Positions 1 through 11,523 of a DNA stretch of 64,000 nt are shown piece by piece. The stretch is from Polynucleobacter sinensis (GTDB lineage: Bacteria; Pseudomonadota; Gammaproteobacteria; Burkholderiales; Burkholderiaceae): assembly GCF_001595985.1 (NCBI RefSeq), contig NZ_LOJJ01000001.1, forward strand, positions 124,001-188,000, written 5' to 3'. The notes under the pieces are model-generated. The model did not search any database, was not told where the DNA came from, and saw nothing but the letters and a program-made list of their open reading frames with translations. Position numbers and translations under genes: made by a program. Each line of letters begins with the position of its first letter. Within the stretch, counting starts at the first letter, position 1.

Positions 1-989
1 CGGGGATGGGCTTTATCGTATGCCTGAGCTAGGTGCTGGAAATCCAAGGAGGTATAAATCTGGGTGCTGGCAATACTAGCGTGCCCCAACATCTCCTGAA
101 CTGCACGCAAATCTTGAGATGACTGCAGGACATGGCTAGCAAAGCTGTGGCGCATCATATGTGGGTGAACATGGGTTGGCAACCCCGCCCTCATCGCCAA
201 GGTGCGTAAGCGTGCCTGAACGGTACGAGGGGATAAGCGGGCGCCTTTAGTTGATATAAACAAGGCATTAGAGGATTGAGCTTGGCCGGCCCGCTGCGCC
301 TGATCTCGAATTTCGCGCCAAACCCTCAAGGATTGCATTGCGGGGCCGCCAATCGGAACTGAGCGACGCTTTCCTCCCTTACCCAAAACAGTCACCTCTG
401 CAGCATCCCAATCGAGCCAGCCCGCCGATTCCTGTTGCCGATCTTTGCTCTGCACTGCATCAATACCCAAGAGCTCCGATAGACGTAGGCCCGAGGAATA
501 CAGCAAATCAATGATGGCTGCATCACGCACAGTTTCTAAATCTTTCTTTTCGTCCGCCTCTTTAACCGCTTGATTAACTAAGGACAGCGCCTGTTCTACA
601 GACAGGGCCTTGGGTAAGGATTTGAGTCGCTTTGGCGCTTTCACATCATCTACCGGATTGGCAGGCAAATTTGCGGTTACGCGCCCCACTTGCGCATCAC
701 GACGCGTATCTTTTTCTGTCAACCAGTCATACCAACCACGCCAAGCAGAAAGTGCCCTAGAAATAGTGCGAGAGGATTTCTCTTTGGAATGCATGCGCCC
801 AGCCCAACGGCGCACGTGAGCATTTGTCACTTTTAATAACTCAACAGAATCGGATTCTGCAAAAGCCTGGAGCTCAGTCAAATCCATCCGATACGCTTTT
901 AGCGTATGCGAAGAGAGCTGCCTTAGAACATGCAGCTCATGCAAATACTCCCGAATCAGGGGGTGCAGCTCAGTTGGCGCTTGACTCAT
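1..989 (-). CDS. xerC: Tyrosine recombinase XerC (3' end cut by window edge)
   Basis: XerC acts with XerD at dif to resolve chromosome dimers at division. The reading frame runs from ATG at 989-987 off the left edge, giving about 329 codons, so only the last few residues can be missing. The N-terminal SAM-like core-binding domain covers roughly residues 1-105. The catalytic domain holds Arg in SSGLRLSELLGID, Lys in LGKGGKRR, the HPHMMRHSFASH box (HxxR), LGHASI and the nucleophile Tyr in TQVYTSLD, so it should be active. Its start overlaps the end of the DUF484 gene by 20 bp; DUF484-xerC is a common proteobacterial pairing, so co-transcription is likely. The housekeeping neighbours distinguish it from the phage-type recombinases of the island. 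Confidence 0.93.
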   Translation of the reverse strand, partial: MSQAPTELHPLIREYLHELHVLRQLSSHTLKAYRMDLTELQAFAESDSVELLKVTNAHVRRWAGRMHSKEKSSRTISRALSAWRGWYDWLTEKDTRRDAQVGRVTANLPANPVDDVKAPKRLKSLPKALSVEQALSLVNQAVKEADEKKDLETVRDAAIIDLLYSSGLRLSELLGIDAVQSKDRQQESAGWLDWDAAEVTVLGKGGKRRSVPIGGPAMQSLRVWREIRDQAQRAGQAQSSNALFISTKGARLSPRTVQARLRTLAMRAGLPTHVHPHMMRHSFASHVLQSSQDLRAVQEMLGHASIASTQIYTSLDFQHLAQAYDKAHP

Positions 990-1644
990 AAGCCTGGATA
1001 CGATCCAAAGCTGCAGCGGTTAATTCGGCAATCTGCCGCAAATAGAATGCGCCCATATCAGCGGTAAAGCGTGATTCATCTTTACTAGCCAAGAGCAAAA
1101 CCGCTGGAGATTGAACCGTTCCAAGACTTTTGCCTAATGGCAATCCAATAGCAACCATACTTTGCCACTCAGAATCAATCTTGACTTGCGTTGCAAGCAA
1201 ATCAACGCTGGCAGAGGTAAGCTCTTTTGCCGAACCACACAACGGCGTATCAACCCACGGTCCAAACGCAGGATTAGGTGCGAGAAGTTGTGCAGATTCC
1301 ACCTCAAATACTTCCGCTAAACCTATTGTTACCGCCGCCTCGACATCAGCCTTATTATTAGCGCGCATTAAACGCAATAGCCAAGCCACCAAACTTTGTT
1401 GCGTTTTATCATTGCGACTACCAAAGTGCAGCATTTCACTGAGACGGCGATTGAGCTCTTGATTTTGCGTGCGCAACATCGTCATTTGTCGCTCCTGCAA
1501 AGAGATCGCACGATCCTCGTGTGGATGCTTTATACGAATCTCATTAAACAGATCGGCATAACGATCAAAGAAGCCTGGTGTGGCGCGCAACCACTCCGCC
1601 ACCAACTCTTCTTGCTCAGCTTGCTTAGGATCAATCGCGCTCAT
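970..1644 (-). CDS. DUF484 family protein
   Basis: This 224-residue protein belongs to DUF484, a GAF-like family usually encoded next to xerC. It opens with the typical segment EWLRATPGFFDRYADLF and then a stretch that looks coiled-coil (ISLQERQMTMLRTQNQELN), followed by an alpha/beta C-terminal domain. No signal peptide or membrane segment is visible. Biochemical function is unknown. The gene lies 23 bp downstream of gatB and overlaps xerC, all on the minus strand, so it may be read from the gat promoter. Family assignment is confident; role is not. Confidence 0.85.
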   Translation of the reverse strand: MSAIDPKQAEQEELVAEWLRATPGFFDRYADLFNEIRIKHPHEDRAISLQERQMTMLRTQNQELNRRLSEMLHFGSRNDKTQQSLVAWLLRLMRANNKADVEAAVTIGLAEVFEVESAQLLAPNPAFGPWVDTPLCGSAKELTSASVDLLATQVKIDSEWQSMVAIGLPLGKSLGTVQSPAVLLLASKDESRFTADMGAFYLRQIAELTAAALDRIQAYESSAN

Positions 1645-1667
1645 GTGTCTCTTTCTTGTTTAAATTC

Positions 1668-3140
1668 TTAGCTCAGCTTTTTGCGAAGCAGCTCGTTGAC
1701 TTGGCCTGGATTAGCCTTACCTTGAGAGGCCTTCATGATTTGCCCCACCAAAGCATTAAAGGCCTTTTCCTTGCCAGAACGGAATTCTTCAACGGATTTC
1801 TCGTTGGCCGCCAACACCTTATCAATCATGGCCTCAAGCTCACCACTATCACTAATTTGCCTTAAACCTTTCGCATCAATGATTTGATCAACTGTGCTTA
1901 TTGCCTTGCCTGCAACAGCCTCTTCCCACAGCATGGCAAAGATGTCTTTTGCAATTTTGTTCGAAATAGTACCGTCAGCCACACGCGTCAACAATGGCGC
2001 CAAATGCCCCGCCTTCAAGGGTGCATCTGCAGTGGCAATGCCCGCTCGATTCAAGGATGAAGCAAATTCACCGGCAATCAAATTCGCAGCGGCCTTTGCC
2101 AAAGGTTTGCCAACAATAGTTAGCAACTCTTCAAATACCTTCGCAGTGTCGCGATCTTGCGTGAGTAATTGCGAATCGTAAGCGCTTAAGCCAAATTCAC
2201 CTTGCCACTGCTCACGAAGCTGTGCTGGTAAAGCGGGCATCTTGCTACGCACATCAGCAATCCATGCGTCATCAATCACAACTGGCAATAAATCCGGATC
2301 CGGGAAATAGCGGTAGTCGTTTGCATCTTCTTTACTACGCATGCTGCGCGTTTCTTGACGATCAGGATCGTACAGGCGTGTTTCTTGCACGACTGTGCCG
2401 CCATCCTCAATCAACTCAATTTGACGACGTACCTCATACTGAATCGCTTCTTCTAAAAAGCGGAATGAATTCAAATTTTTGATCTCACAACGCGTCCCGA
2501 ACTCTTTTTGCCCCATCGGACGAACAGAAACGTTGGCGTCACAACGGAACGATCCTTCCTGCATATTGCCATCGCATACACCAAGCCATACAACTAAGGT
2601 GTGCAAAGCTTTTGCGTAAGCAACTGCCTCGGCAGCGCTACGCATGACTGGCTCAGTGACGATTTCTAACAATGGGGTGCCGGCACGATTTAAATCAATG
2701 CCGCTTGATGCTTCACCATGCGGACCAATAAAACCTTCCTCATGAACAGATTTACCCGCATCCTCTTCCATGTGCGCGCGAGTAAGCTCAACAACCTTGA
2801 CCTCGTCGCCTACCAAAATTTCCACATGGCCACCAATCACCACAGGCTTTTCAAATTGACTAATTTGATATCCCTTGGGTAAGTCAGGATAGAAATAATT
2901 CTTACGCGCAAAAATACTAGCGGGCGAAATCTGTGCGCCAACTGCCAAACCAAATCGGATCGCATGCTCCACCGCTTGACGATTGAGTACTGGCAGCACA
3001 CCCGGTAAAGCCAAATCAACTACACAGGCCTGTGTATTAGGAGCAGCGCCAAAGCGTGTACTAGCGCCACTAAAAATTTTTGATTGCGTTTGCAGTTGCG
3101 CGTGAGTCTCTAGACCAATAACGACTTCCCATTGCATCAT
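1668..3140 (-). CDS. gatB: Asp/Glu-tRNA(Asn/Gln) amidotransferase subunit B
   Basis: GatB binds mischarged Glu-tRNA(Gln) or Asp-tRNA(Asn) and carries the kinase activity of the GatCAB complex, which makes Gln-tRNA and Asn-tRNA in organisms using the indirect pathway. I place the start at ATG 3140-3138 ([13 protein letters not shown]), which overlaps the gatA stop as ATGA; a longer frame back to 3170 would run deep into gatA. Family signatures include [10 protein letters not shown] near residue 10, the [12 protein letters not shown] stretch and the DANVSVRP segment, with a C-terminal YqeY-like domain ([22 protein letters not shown]). At about 490 residues it is full length. The gatC-gatA-gatB order with 4-bp overlaps indicates translational coupling. 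Confidence 0.97.
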   Translation of the reverse strand: MMQWEVVIGLETHAQLQTQSKIFSGASTRFGAAPNTQACVVDLALPGVLPVLNRQAVEHAIRFGLAVGAQISPASIFARKNYFYPDLPKGYQISQFEKPVVIGGHVEILVGDEVKVVELTRAHMEEDAGKSVHEEGFIGPHGEASSGIDLNRAGTPLLEIVTEPVMRSAAEAVAYAKALHTLVVWLGVCDGNMQEGSFRCDANVSVRPMGQKEFGTRCEIKNLNSFRFLEEAIQYEVRRQIELIEDGGTVVQETRLYDPDRQETRSMRSKEDANDYRYFPDPDLLPVVIDDAWIADVRSKMPALPAQLREQWQGEFGLSAYDSQLLTQDRDTAKVFEELLTIVGKPLAKAAANLIAGEFASSLNRAGIATADAPLKAGHLAPLLTRVADGTISNKIAKDIFAMLWEEAVAGKAISTVDQIIDAKGLRQISDSGELEAMIDKVLAANEKSVEEFRSGKEKAFNALVGQIMKASQGKANPGQVNELLRKKLS

Positions 3141-4650
3141 GCCACCTCGCTTGCTTGACGCAGATGCCAATCACTAGCCTGCTGATATTGATGTGCCACT
3201 TGTAGTAAGCGCGCTTCTGAAAAATAGTTGCCAATTAATTGCATGCCAATAGGTAAATTATTACCACTAAATCCGCAGGGCACACTCATTGCCGGCAATC
3301 CAGCTAAATTAGTTGAGAGCGTATAGATATCCTCTAAATACATCTGCACAGGATCTTTTGATTTCTCACCCAATCGCCATGCAACATCAGGAGCTACAGG
3401 CCCCAGGATCACGTCGCATTTTTCAAACGCCGCCTGAAAATCTGCAGCAATAATTCGACGAATTTTTTGTGCCTGCAGATAGTAGGCGTCGTAATAGCCA
3501 TGGCACAGTACATAAGTGCCAATCATGATGCGACGCTTCACTTCGGCACCGAAACCTTCTGTGCGTGACTTCTTATACATATCCGATAAATCGCGATACT
3601 CATGCGCACGATGTCCGTATCGGACACCATCAAAGCGACTTAAATTACTTGATGCCTCTGCGGGAGCTAATACGTAATAAACCGGTATCGATAGCTTCGT
3701 TTTTGGCAGACTGACATCCACCAACTGCGCACCTAAATCCTGCAAAGCTTTTGCCGCAGCGTTAACCGATTTGGCCACATCCTGCGCCAAACCCTCTGCA
3801 AAAAACTCTTTTGGCAACCCGACGCGAAGACCTTCTAATGGTTTTGCGGAGTTTGTATTGCCTTCTTTCCAAGGCTGAGCAAGATAGCGGCCGTAATCTT
3901 CACCAGAATCTGCTAAAGAAGTTGAATCGCGAGGATCGTGCGAGGACATTGCCGTAAGCAAAAGAGCGCAGTCTTCAGCGGTCTTGCCCATTGGGCCTGC
4001 CTGATCCAAAGAAGAGGCATAGGCAATCATCCCGTAGCGCGAAACGCGTCCATAACTGGGCTTGATACCTGTAAGACCACAGAATGCTGCTGGCTGACGA
4101 ATGGAGCCCCCAGTGTCCGTACCAGTAGCGATTGGAGCCAAACCAGCTGCAACCGCAGCGGCAGAACCGCCTGATGAACCACCAGCTACATATTCAGAAT
4201 TCCAGGGATTTAAGACTGGTCCATAAGCTGAATTTTCATTAGAGGAGCCCATGGCGAACTCGTCCATATTCGTTTTGCCTAAGCAAACCATGCCAGCGCC
4301 ATTTGGATTTTCTGCGCTTGGGATTCCGAGATTGGCAACCACCGTGGCATCAAAAGGGCTGAGATAACCATCGAGCATTTTTGAAGCCGCTGTGGACTTC
4401 CAGCCACGCGTAACAAAAACATCCTTATGCGCAACAGGGATGCCGGTCAATTTGCCGCCTTTTCCAGATGCCAATAGTGCATCAGCTTTAGATGCTTGAT
4501 CTAAGCTTAAGTGAGCACTTACATCAAGGTATGCATTCCAGTGCTTTCCAGCCTCAATCCGGTCTAAAAAGTACTTTGTCAGCTCGGTACTGGAGACCTC
4601 TTTGGCAGCCAGAGCTTTTGCCATTAATGCGATAGGGGTTTGATTCCAGC

Positions 4651-4654
<4 letters not shown>
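3137..4654 (-). CDS. gatA: Asp/Glu-tRNA(Asn/Gln) amidotransferase subunit A
   Basis: GatA is the amidase subunit of GatCAB, releasing ammonia from glutamine for transfer to the mischarged tRNA. The 505-residue protein has the amidase signature with the Ser-cisSer-Lys triad: Lys in [12 protein letters not shown], and the serines in the [14 protein letters not shown] glycine/serine loop and in [15 protein letters not shown]. It starts at 4654 inside the gatC stop (ATGA) and ends inside the gatB start, so the three subunits are tightly coupled. Length and motifs are canonical. Confidence 0.97.
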
Positions 4655-6050
<1,396 letters not shown>

Positions 6051-6075
6051 TTGACTTAAAACGTCGATTAGGGAA

Positions 6076-7005
6076 TTGCAACATAGCGCTCCTCCACTTT
6101 TCAGACAAGGCGTTCCGGCTTTAGTCAAACTGATCGTCTGTCTATCGATCAGCATCGCATTGATGTTGATCGATTTTCGCTTTAAAGCGCTTGATCCAAT
6201 TCGCAATAACGTCAATTGGTTATTGCGTCCACTCGAGTACGTGATGATGATGCCCCGCAATGCATACGAATTCACATCAGAATATTTCACGACTCGTGGA
6301 ACTCTTGATAAAGAAAATCAAGAAATGAAAGTTCGCCAAGCTGAGCTGTCATTGCTTGCAAATCAGTCTGAGTTTCTTCTAGTGGAAAATCAAAACTTGC
6401 GTCAACTGATGGACCTGCAAAAGCACACTCCGTTTAAAACTCTTCCCGTTGAAATCTTATTTAATCCACCAAATCCAATTTCACAACGCATTGTTATCAA
6501 TCGCGGCAGTAATGATGGCCTCAAGCTTGGTAATCCGATTGCAAATGACTCAGGCATCTTGGGTCAAGTCGTGCGGATCTACGACCACTCCGCCGAAGTG
6601 TCACTACTTGAAGATCGCGACTTTGCGGTTCCAGTTCAGGTGGCACGTAACGGCCTGAGAGCAGCTGTATTTGGTGCGGGACGAGGTAACCCACTAGAAC
6701 TTCGCTATCTTCCGGTAGCTAGCGACCTCGAGGTTGGCGATGTGCTCATCACTTCTGGTATCGACGGTGTTTACCCTCCAGGATTTGCAGTTGCCGTCAT
6801 CAGTCGCATTGAGCGTAACGCAGACAAAAATTCTTCTAATGTTTTTTGCGTACCAGTCGCGCCAGTGAATCGCTATCGCCAAGCTTTAGCATTGCTTTAC
6901 GATCCGCAATGGGACGCCAAAGCATCAACAACGCCTGATAAACCAGGAGCATCTCAAACAAATACTCCCGGCCGTCGCCAAACTCGCACGCGAGGTATGC
7001 AATGA
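6076..7005 (+). CDS. mreC: Rod shape-determining protein MreC
   Basis: MreC is the single-pass periplasmic scaffold that links MreB to PBP2 and RodA. The 309-residue protein probably starts at TTG 6076: its opening (MQHSAPPLFRQGVPALVK) matches the start usual in betaproteobacterial MreC, and no ATG or GTG lies just upstream in frame. A membrane helix (LIVCLSISIALMLIDF) is followed by a coiled coil (about residues 75-120) and the beta-rich MreC core. The C-terminus is a low-complexity basic tail. The stop overlaps mreD as ATGA. Confidence 0.93.
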   Translation: MQHSAPPLFRQGVPALVKLIVCLSISIALMLIDFRFKALDPIRNNVNWLLRPLEYVMMMPRNAYEFTSEYFTTRGTLDKENQEMKVRQAELSLLANQSEFLLVENQNLRQLMDLQKHTPFKTLPVEILFNPPNPISQRIVINRGSNDGLKLGNPIANDSGILGQVVRIYDHSAEVSLLEDRDFAVPVQVARNGLRAAVFGAGRGNPLELRYLPVASDLEVGDVLITSGIDGVYPPGFAVAVISRIERNADKNSSNVFCVPVAPVNRYRQALALLYDPQWDAKASTTPDKPGASQTNTPGRRQTRTRGMQ

Positions 7006-7526
7006 TTGATTTTCAGAGCGGCTACATTCTTCGCCCGGTCAACCCCGTCTTTATTTATTTCAGCTTATTGTGCGCATTGCTACTAAACCTTTTGCCAATT
7101 GGCAATTACAGCTGGGCACCAGACTGGCTCATTATTTGCATTATCTTTTGGAATATTCATCAACACCGTTTTGTCGGCGTCATGATCGCCTTTATTCTTG
7201 GCCTACTCATGGACGTCCACAACTCAGACCTTCTAGGTCTTCACGCATTTAGCTACTCATTGGTTGCCTATCTTGCAATTTCGTGGCATCGCCGCATCAT
7301 TGCTCTTTCAGTGCTAACTCAAGCACTGCACCTTTTACCAATCTTCTTATTGGTCTCATTATTTCCAGTGCTTGCCCACTGGATACTGAGTGGCGATATT
7401 TACTGGTGGGCGCTCACAGGCGCAATCCAAGCATGTATTGAGGCAATGTTATGGCCAATTGCAACCCGCATATTGCTATCGCCCCAACGTCGCCCCATTG
7501 ACGTTGATCACAATCGACCTCTGTAG
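7002..7526 (+). CDS. mreD: Rod shape-determining protein MreD
   Basis: This is the small integral membrane member of the elongasome. The 174-residue protein is almost entirely hydrophobic, with about five or six membrane helices and the family feature GLLMDVHNSDLLGLHAFSYS. The ATG overlaps the mreC stop by 4 bp and mrdA begins 8 bp after its stop, so it is translated as part of the operon. Confidence 0.92.
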   Translation: MIDFQSGYILRPVNPVFIYFSLLCALLLNLLPIGNYSWAPDWLIICIIFWNIHQHRFVGVMIAFILGLLMDVHNSDLLGLHAFSYSLVAYLAISWHRRIIALSVLTQALHLLPIFLLVSLFPVLAHWILSGDIYWWALTGAIQACIEAMLWPIATRILLSPQRRPIDVDHNRPL

Positions 7527-7534
7527 GTTGCGGC

Positions 7535-9442
7535 ATGGTTTCTTTTAAAAAACCAGATCTCGACTCTTTTCAAGAGCGTATTCATATTGCAACAGTATTT
7601 GTTACATTTTGTTTTTTATTGCTTGTCACACGACTAGTTTGGCTTCAGCTCGTTAGCCATGGCAAATATGCCTTACTTGCGGAAAACAATCGCATTGCTC
7701 TGGTGCCAGCACCAGCCAACCGAGGCCTTCTGATTGATCGTAATGGCATAGTAATTGGCAGAAACTATTCGGCCCTTACCTTAGATGTCAATGCCGAGGA
7801 AATCAAAGGTAATGTTGATGAGTTAATTGATGAGCTCTCTAAAATTGTGCTGATTTCTCCAAGAGATCGTCGTAATTTCAAGCGTTCTTTGGAAGATTCC
7901 CGAAAAATGGGCACTTTTCCACTTCGATCCATGCTGACAGAGGCGGAAACAGCCCGATTCATGGCCAACCGATACCGCTTTCCAGGTGTAGAAATCAGGG
8001 CCAGGAGCTTCCGAGAGTACCCCTATAACGAACTTGCTTCGCACCTAATTGGCTACATTGGACGCGTCTCCCAAAAAGATAAGGAGCGAATGCAGGCTGA
8101 AATTGAGAACTCAAAAGCAGATGATCCCGATGCATTGCAGACCTCTTTTTTGCCTGGCATCCAGTATGTTGGAAAGATTGGTTTAGAGCAAAGCTACGAA
8201 AATGTTCTGCGCGGAACACCTGGATATGATCAAGTAGAAATTACTGCAGGCGGCAAGCCTGTGCGGACCCTCTCAAGCTCACCTTCAATACCAGGTAAAA
8301 ATATTGTTCTATCCGTTGATATCAAGCTGCAATATTTGGTAGAGCAACTCTACGGAAATTTCCGCGGAGCATTTGTTGCAATCGAGCCCGAAACCGGCGA
8401 TATTCTGGCGTTTGTATCAAAGCCCAATTTCAATCCAAATGATTTTGTTGAAGGCATTGATGCGGTTACCTGGAAAGAACTAAACGACTCTCCACAAAAA
8501 CCACTTTATAACCGCCCACTCAAGGGCATTTATCCGCCTGGATCTACTTACAAACCGTTTATGGCGCTCGCAGCCTTGGAAACAAAAAAGCGCACGCCAT
8601 CGCAAACGATTTCTGATCCAGGTTACTTTGATTTTGGTAATCACACCTTTCGTGATGATAAAAAAGGTGGGCATGGCATTGTCGATATGCAAAAGTCCAT
8701 CGTTGAGTCTTGTGATACCTACTACTACATGCTTGCGCGAGATATGGGCGTGAACATGATGCATGACTTTATGAAACCATTTGGTTTTGGTCAAATCACG
8801 GGCATCGATCTAAAGGGAGAATCCAAAGGCGTGCTCCCATCAACCGAATGGAAAAAAAATACCTTCAAAAAACCAGAGCAACAAAAATGGTATGAAGGAG
8901 AAACGATCTCTCTTGGAATTGGTCAGGGATATAACGCATTCACGATTTTGCAGTTAGCCCATGCGATGGCAAATCTCGCCAACAATGGCATTGTCATGAA
9001 ACCGCATTTGGTTAAGGCAATTGAAGATCCCTTTACTAGACATCGTGCGCTCACCACACCCAAAGAAAGCTATCGTATTGACCTCAACCCTGAAAATATT
9101 GAAGTGATCAAAAAGGCAATGCTAGAAGTAAATAATTCTGGAACCTCTGCAGCTGTTTTCAAAGGTACCGGATATCAAGTTGGCGGAAAGACTGGAACAG
9201 CTCAAGTGTTTAGCTTGAATTCGAAAGAATATAAGCATGGTTCTACTGCTGAGTTTTTGCGTGATCATGCTTTATATATTGCGTTTGCTCCCGTAGATAA
9301 GCCCACCATCGTGATTGCAATGGTGGTAGAGAATGCGGGATTTGGTGCTCAATACGCTGCGCCGATTGCTAGAAAGGCGCTCGATTTTTATATTGAAGGT
9401 AAATGGCCCAAGGAGATTCCTGAATGGAAAAGAGTGCCATAA
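7535..9442 (+). CDS. mrdA: Penicillin-binding protein 2 (peptidoglycan D,D-transpeptidase)
   Basis: PBP2 is the class B transpeptidase of the elongasome, working with RodA. The 635-residue protein has one N-terminal membrane anchor (about residues 19-40), a dimerisation domain and the C-terminal transpeptidase domain. The three active-site motifs are present: STYK in YPPGSTYKPF, SCD in VESCDTYYYM, and KTG in VGGKTGTAQV. It starts at ATG 7535 and its 3' end overlaps rodA by 19 bp. Confidence 0.97.
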   Translation: MVSFKKPDLDSFQERIHIATVFVTFCFLLLVTRLVWLQLVSHGKYALLAENNRIALVPAPANRGLLIDRNGIVIGRNYSALTLDVNAEEIKGNVDELIDELSKIVLISPRDRRNFKRSLEDSRKMGTFPLRSMLTEAETARFMANRYRFPGVEIRARSFREYPYNELASHLIGYIGRVSQKDKERMQAEIENSKADDPDALQTSFLPGIQYVGKIGLEQSYENVLRGTPGYDQVEITAGGKPVRTLSSSPSIPGKNIVLSVDIKLQYLVEQLYGNFRGAFVAIEPETGDILAFVSKPNFNPNDFVEGIDAVTWKELNDSPQKPLYNRPLKGIYPPGSTYKPFMALAALETKKRTPSQTISDPGYFDFGNHTFRDDKKGGHGIVDMQKSIVESCDTYYYMLARDMGVNMMHDFMKPFGFGQITGIDLKGESKGVLPSTEWKKNTFKKPEQQKWYEGETISLGIGQGYNAFTILQLAHAMANLANNGIVMKPHLVKAIEDPFTRHRALTTPKESYRIDLNPENIEVIKKAMLEVNNSGTSAAVFKGTGYQVGGKTGTAQVFSLNSKEYKHGSTAEFLRDHALYIAFAPVDKPTIVIAMVVENAGFGAQYAAPIARKALDFYIEGKWPKEIPEWKRVP

Positions 9443-10575
9443 ATAAAACAAAGCAAATTTTATTCAGTATATTCAGCGGCCTTGATAAACAGCTGGGCCT
9501 TATCCTGCTTGGCTTAGCGGCTATTGGATTTTTTGTATTTTTATCTGCAAGTCAAAATACGCCCGTTCGATTTGAAGATGAGCTACGTAATTTAGCGCTC
9601 TCATTCGCAGTGATGTGGATTGTCTCTCGCATTCCTCCGAAGTGGCTAGAGATGGCAGCCGTTTGGATCTATGGCATTGGCGTTGTTCTTCTGATTGCAG
9701 TAGCCACATTCGGACTTATTAAAAAGGGAGCTAGACGATGGCTCAATATTGGGTTTGTCATTCAACCCTCTGAGATCATGAAGATTGCAATGCCGCTCAT
9801 GCTTGCTTGGTACTTTCAAAAACGCGAGGGCATTCAAAAAACCTGGGACTATGGAGTGGCTGCGATCATTCTAGGGCTTCCTGTTTTTCTAATTGCACGT
9901 CAGCCAGATCTAGGAACTGCATTATTGGTTTTTGCTGCTGGAATGTACGTCATCATTCTGGCGGGTCTACCTTGGAAATGGATTGTGCCGGTCATTGGTG
10001 TCGGCGCCTTTGGCATCCTTCTCATTATTATTTTTGGCAATACGATTTGTGCACATGATGTTGTTTGGCCCTTTGTTCACAATTATCAAAAGCACCGTGT
10101 TTGTACATTACTAGACCCAAGCAGCGATCCGCTTGGAAAAGGATTTCACACCATCCAATCCATGATTGCAATCGGCTCTGGCGGATTTTTTGGCAAAGGC
10201 TGGTTTCAGGGCACGCAAACACACCTTGAATTTATTCCAGAAAAACATACCGACTTTGTCTTCGCTGTTTTCTCTGAAGAATTTGGCTTGCTCGGTAATC
10301 TGGTACTCATAGCGCTATTTTTTGCGCTCATTAAAAGAGGTTTAGCCATCTCGGCTAGTGCGCCTAATTTATTTACTCGCCTACTAGGCGCATCAGTAAC
10401 GCTGATTTTCTTTACCTATGCATTTGTGAATATTGGCATGGTCAGCGGTCTGCTCCCCGTTGTAGGGGTTCCGCTACCATTTATTAGTTACGGAGGCACT
10501 GCCCTAGTTACCCTAGGTTTTGGTGCGGGAATTTTAATGAGCATCCATCGCCACCGACGCTTGGTTCAAAGTTAA
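9424..10575 (+). CDS. rodA: Peptidoglycan glycosyltransferase RodA
   Basis: RodA is the SEDS-family glycan polymerase partnered with PBP2. The 383-residue polytopic membrane protein shows the SEDS features RQPDLGTALLVFAAG and the C-terminal GLLPVVGVPLPFISYGGT. A good AAGGAG Shine-Dalgarno inside the end of mrdA precedes ATG 9424, supporting this start. It closes the operon; a strong hairpin follows 15 bp after the stop. Confidence 0.96.
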   Translation: MEKSAINKTKQILFSIFSGLDKQLGLILLGLAAIGFFVFLSASQNTPVRFEDELRNLALSFAVMWIVSRIPPKWLEMAAVWIYGIGVVLLIAVATFGLIKKGARRWLNIGFVIQPSEIMKIAMPLMLAWYFQKREGIQKTWDYGVAAIILGLPVFLIARQPDLGTALLVFAAGMYVIILAGLPWKWIVPVIGVGAFGILLIIIFGNTICAHDVVWPFVHNYQKHRVCTLLDPSSDPLGKGFHTIQSMIAIGSGGFFGKGWFQGTQTHLEFIPEKHTDFVFAVFSEEFGLLGNLVLIALFFALIKRGLAISASAPNLFTRLLGASVTLIFFTYAFVNIGMVSGLLPVVGVPLPFISYGGTALVTLGFGAGILMSIHRHRRLVQS

Positions 10576-10585
10576 TGCATATCAA

Positions 10586-10614
10586 TAAAAAAGCCCGGCA
10601 TGCCGGGCTTTTTT
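10586..10614. terminator. Bidirectional terminator between rodA and HU
   Basis: A perfect 10-bp inverted repeat (AAGCCCGGCA / TGCCGGGCTT) is flanked by an A-run on the left and a T-run on the right. It can therefore act as a rho-independent terminator for rodA and for the convergent HU gene. Confidence 0.92.
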
Positions 10615-10630
10615 ATCAACAAAGCAAAAA

Positions 10631-10915
10631 TTACTTCTTACGCTTGTTAACTGAATCTTTAAATGCTTTACCAGCAGAAAACTTAACAGTTTTAGCAGCA
10701 GCAATTTTGAGTGGCTCGCCAGTTTTTGGGTTGCGACCCATACGTGCAGCGCGCTTACCAGAAGCAAAAGTACCGAAACCGATCAGTTGAACTGAATCGC
10801 CCTTAGTAACAGCTTTAATGATTTGCTCAATAGCAGAATTCAATGCAAATTCAGCTTTGGCTTTAGAGATCTCAGCATCGTCAGCAATCGCTGCGATTAG
10901 TTCTGCTTTGTTCAA
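10631..10915 (-). CDS. DNA-binding protein HU
   Basis: This is the small nucleoid protein that bends DNA as a dimer. I place the start at TTG 10915-10913 ([18 protein letters not shown]) because AAGGAG at 10927-10922 sits 6 nt upstream and the product then has the usual HU N-terminus and length (94 residues). A longer frame to 10951 adds 12 residues with no family match. The DNA-contact arm [14 protein letters not shown] and the lysine-rich tail are typical. Confidence 0.94.
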   Translation of the reverse strand: MNKAELIAAIADDAEISKAKAEFALNSAIEQIIKAVTKGDSVQLIGFGTFASGKRAARMGRNPKTGEPLKIAAAKTVKFSAGKAFKDSVNKRKK

Positions 10916-11027
10916 GTGAAGCTCCTTATAGATATTGATGTCAGCGCACATTACGCTTACATGATTTTAACCACAAAAAATAATAAAAATAAAGCTGCGT
11001 TACAGCAATTTTTTTACCTACTACCCT

Positions 11028-11393
11028 TTACTCTTCCAAAACGGTGATATCCGATACGAAATACTCAGTGTCACCGAAGCAAGTTGTTGGCAGCCCAATG
11101 TGCTGATCATATTTTAATGCGACTTTTTTACCTAAATTCGCATTAATTTTTTGCGCCACAGCATCTTCGCGTACCGTAAAGAGGAACTTTTCAGACATAG
11201 TCCCCGGCATTGATACCATGGCAAGCTCGCCTTCCCAGGTTTTGCATAAATATCCACGATTAGAAAACTTTTGCACATATCCCGCACGCTCACCACTACC
11301 GTAGCTCCAATTAAGCATAATCCAGGTATAGGCCGCCAAACCAGCCAAACCAATCAATACAAGGCTTAAAAGCCATTTTATGAATCCATTCAT
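11028..11393 (-). CDS. Conserved hypothetical membrane-anchored protein
   Basis: The start at ATG 11393-11391 is supported by an AAGGAAA ribosome site and gives 121 residues. An N-terminal helix (WLLSLVLIGLAGLAAYTW) is followed by a periplasmic domain with two cysteines (RGYLCKTWEGEL, LPTTCFGDTEYF) that could form a disulfide. I recall similar short proteins as conserved in Burkholderiales, but no function is known to me. It is probably a single gene, divergent from lpxO. Confidence 0.75.
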   Translation of the reverse strand: MNGFIKWLLSLVLIGLAGLAAYTWIMLNWSYGSGERAGYVQKFSNRGYLCKTWEGELAMVSMPGTMSEKFLFTVREDAVAQKINANLGKKVALKYDQHIGLPTTCFGDTEYFVSDITVLEE

Positions 11394-11523
11394 GCGATTT
11401 TCCTTAACAAATAAGCCATATTTAGCCCTGATCAGTATTTGAGCATAATCATTACAAAAATAGACAGCAATTGGCCTGCCATCCAAATTAAAATATCAGT
11501 ATTAACGCTAATCGGTAACCCCC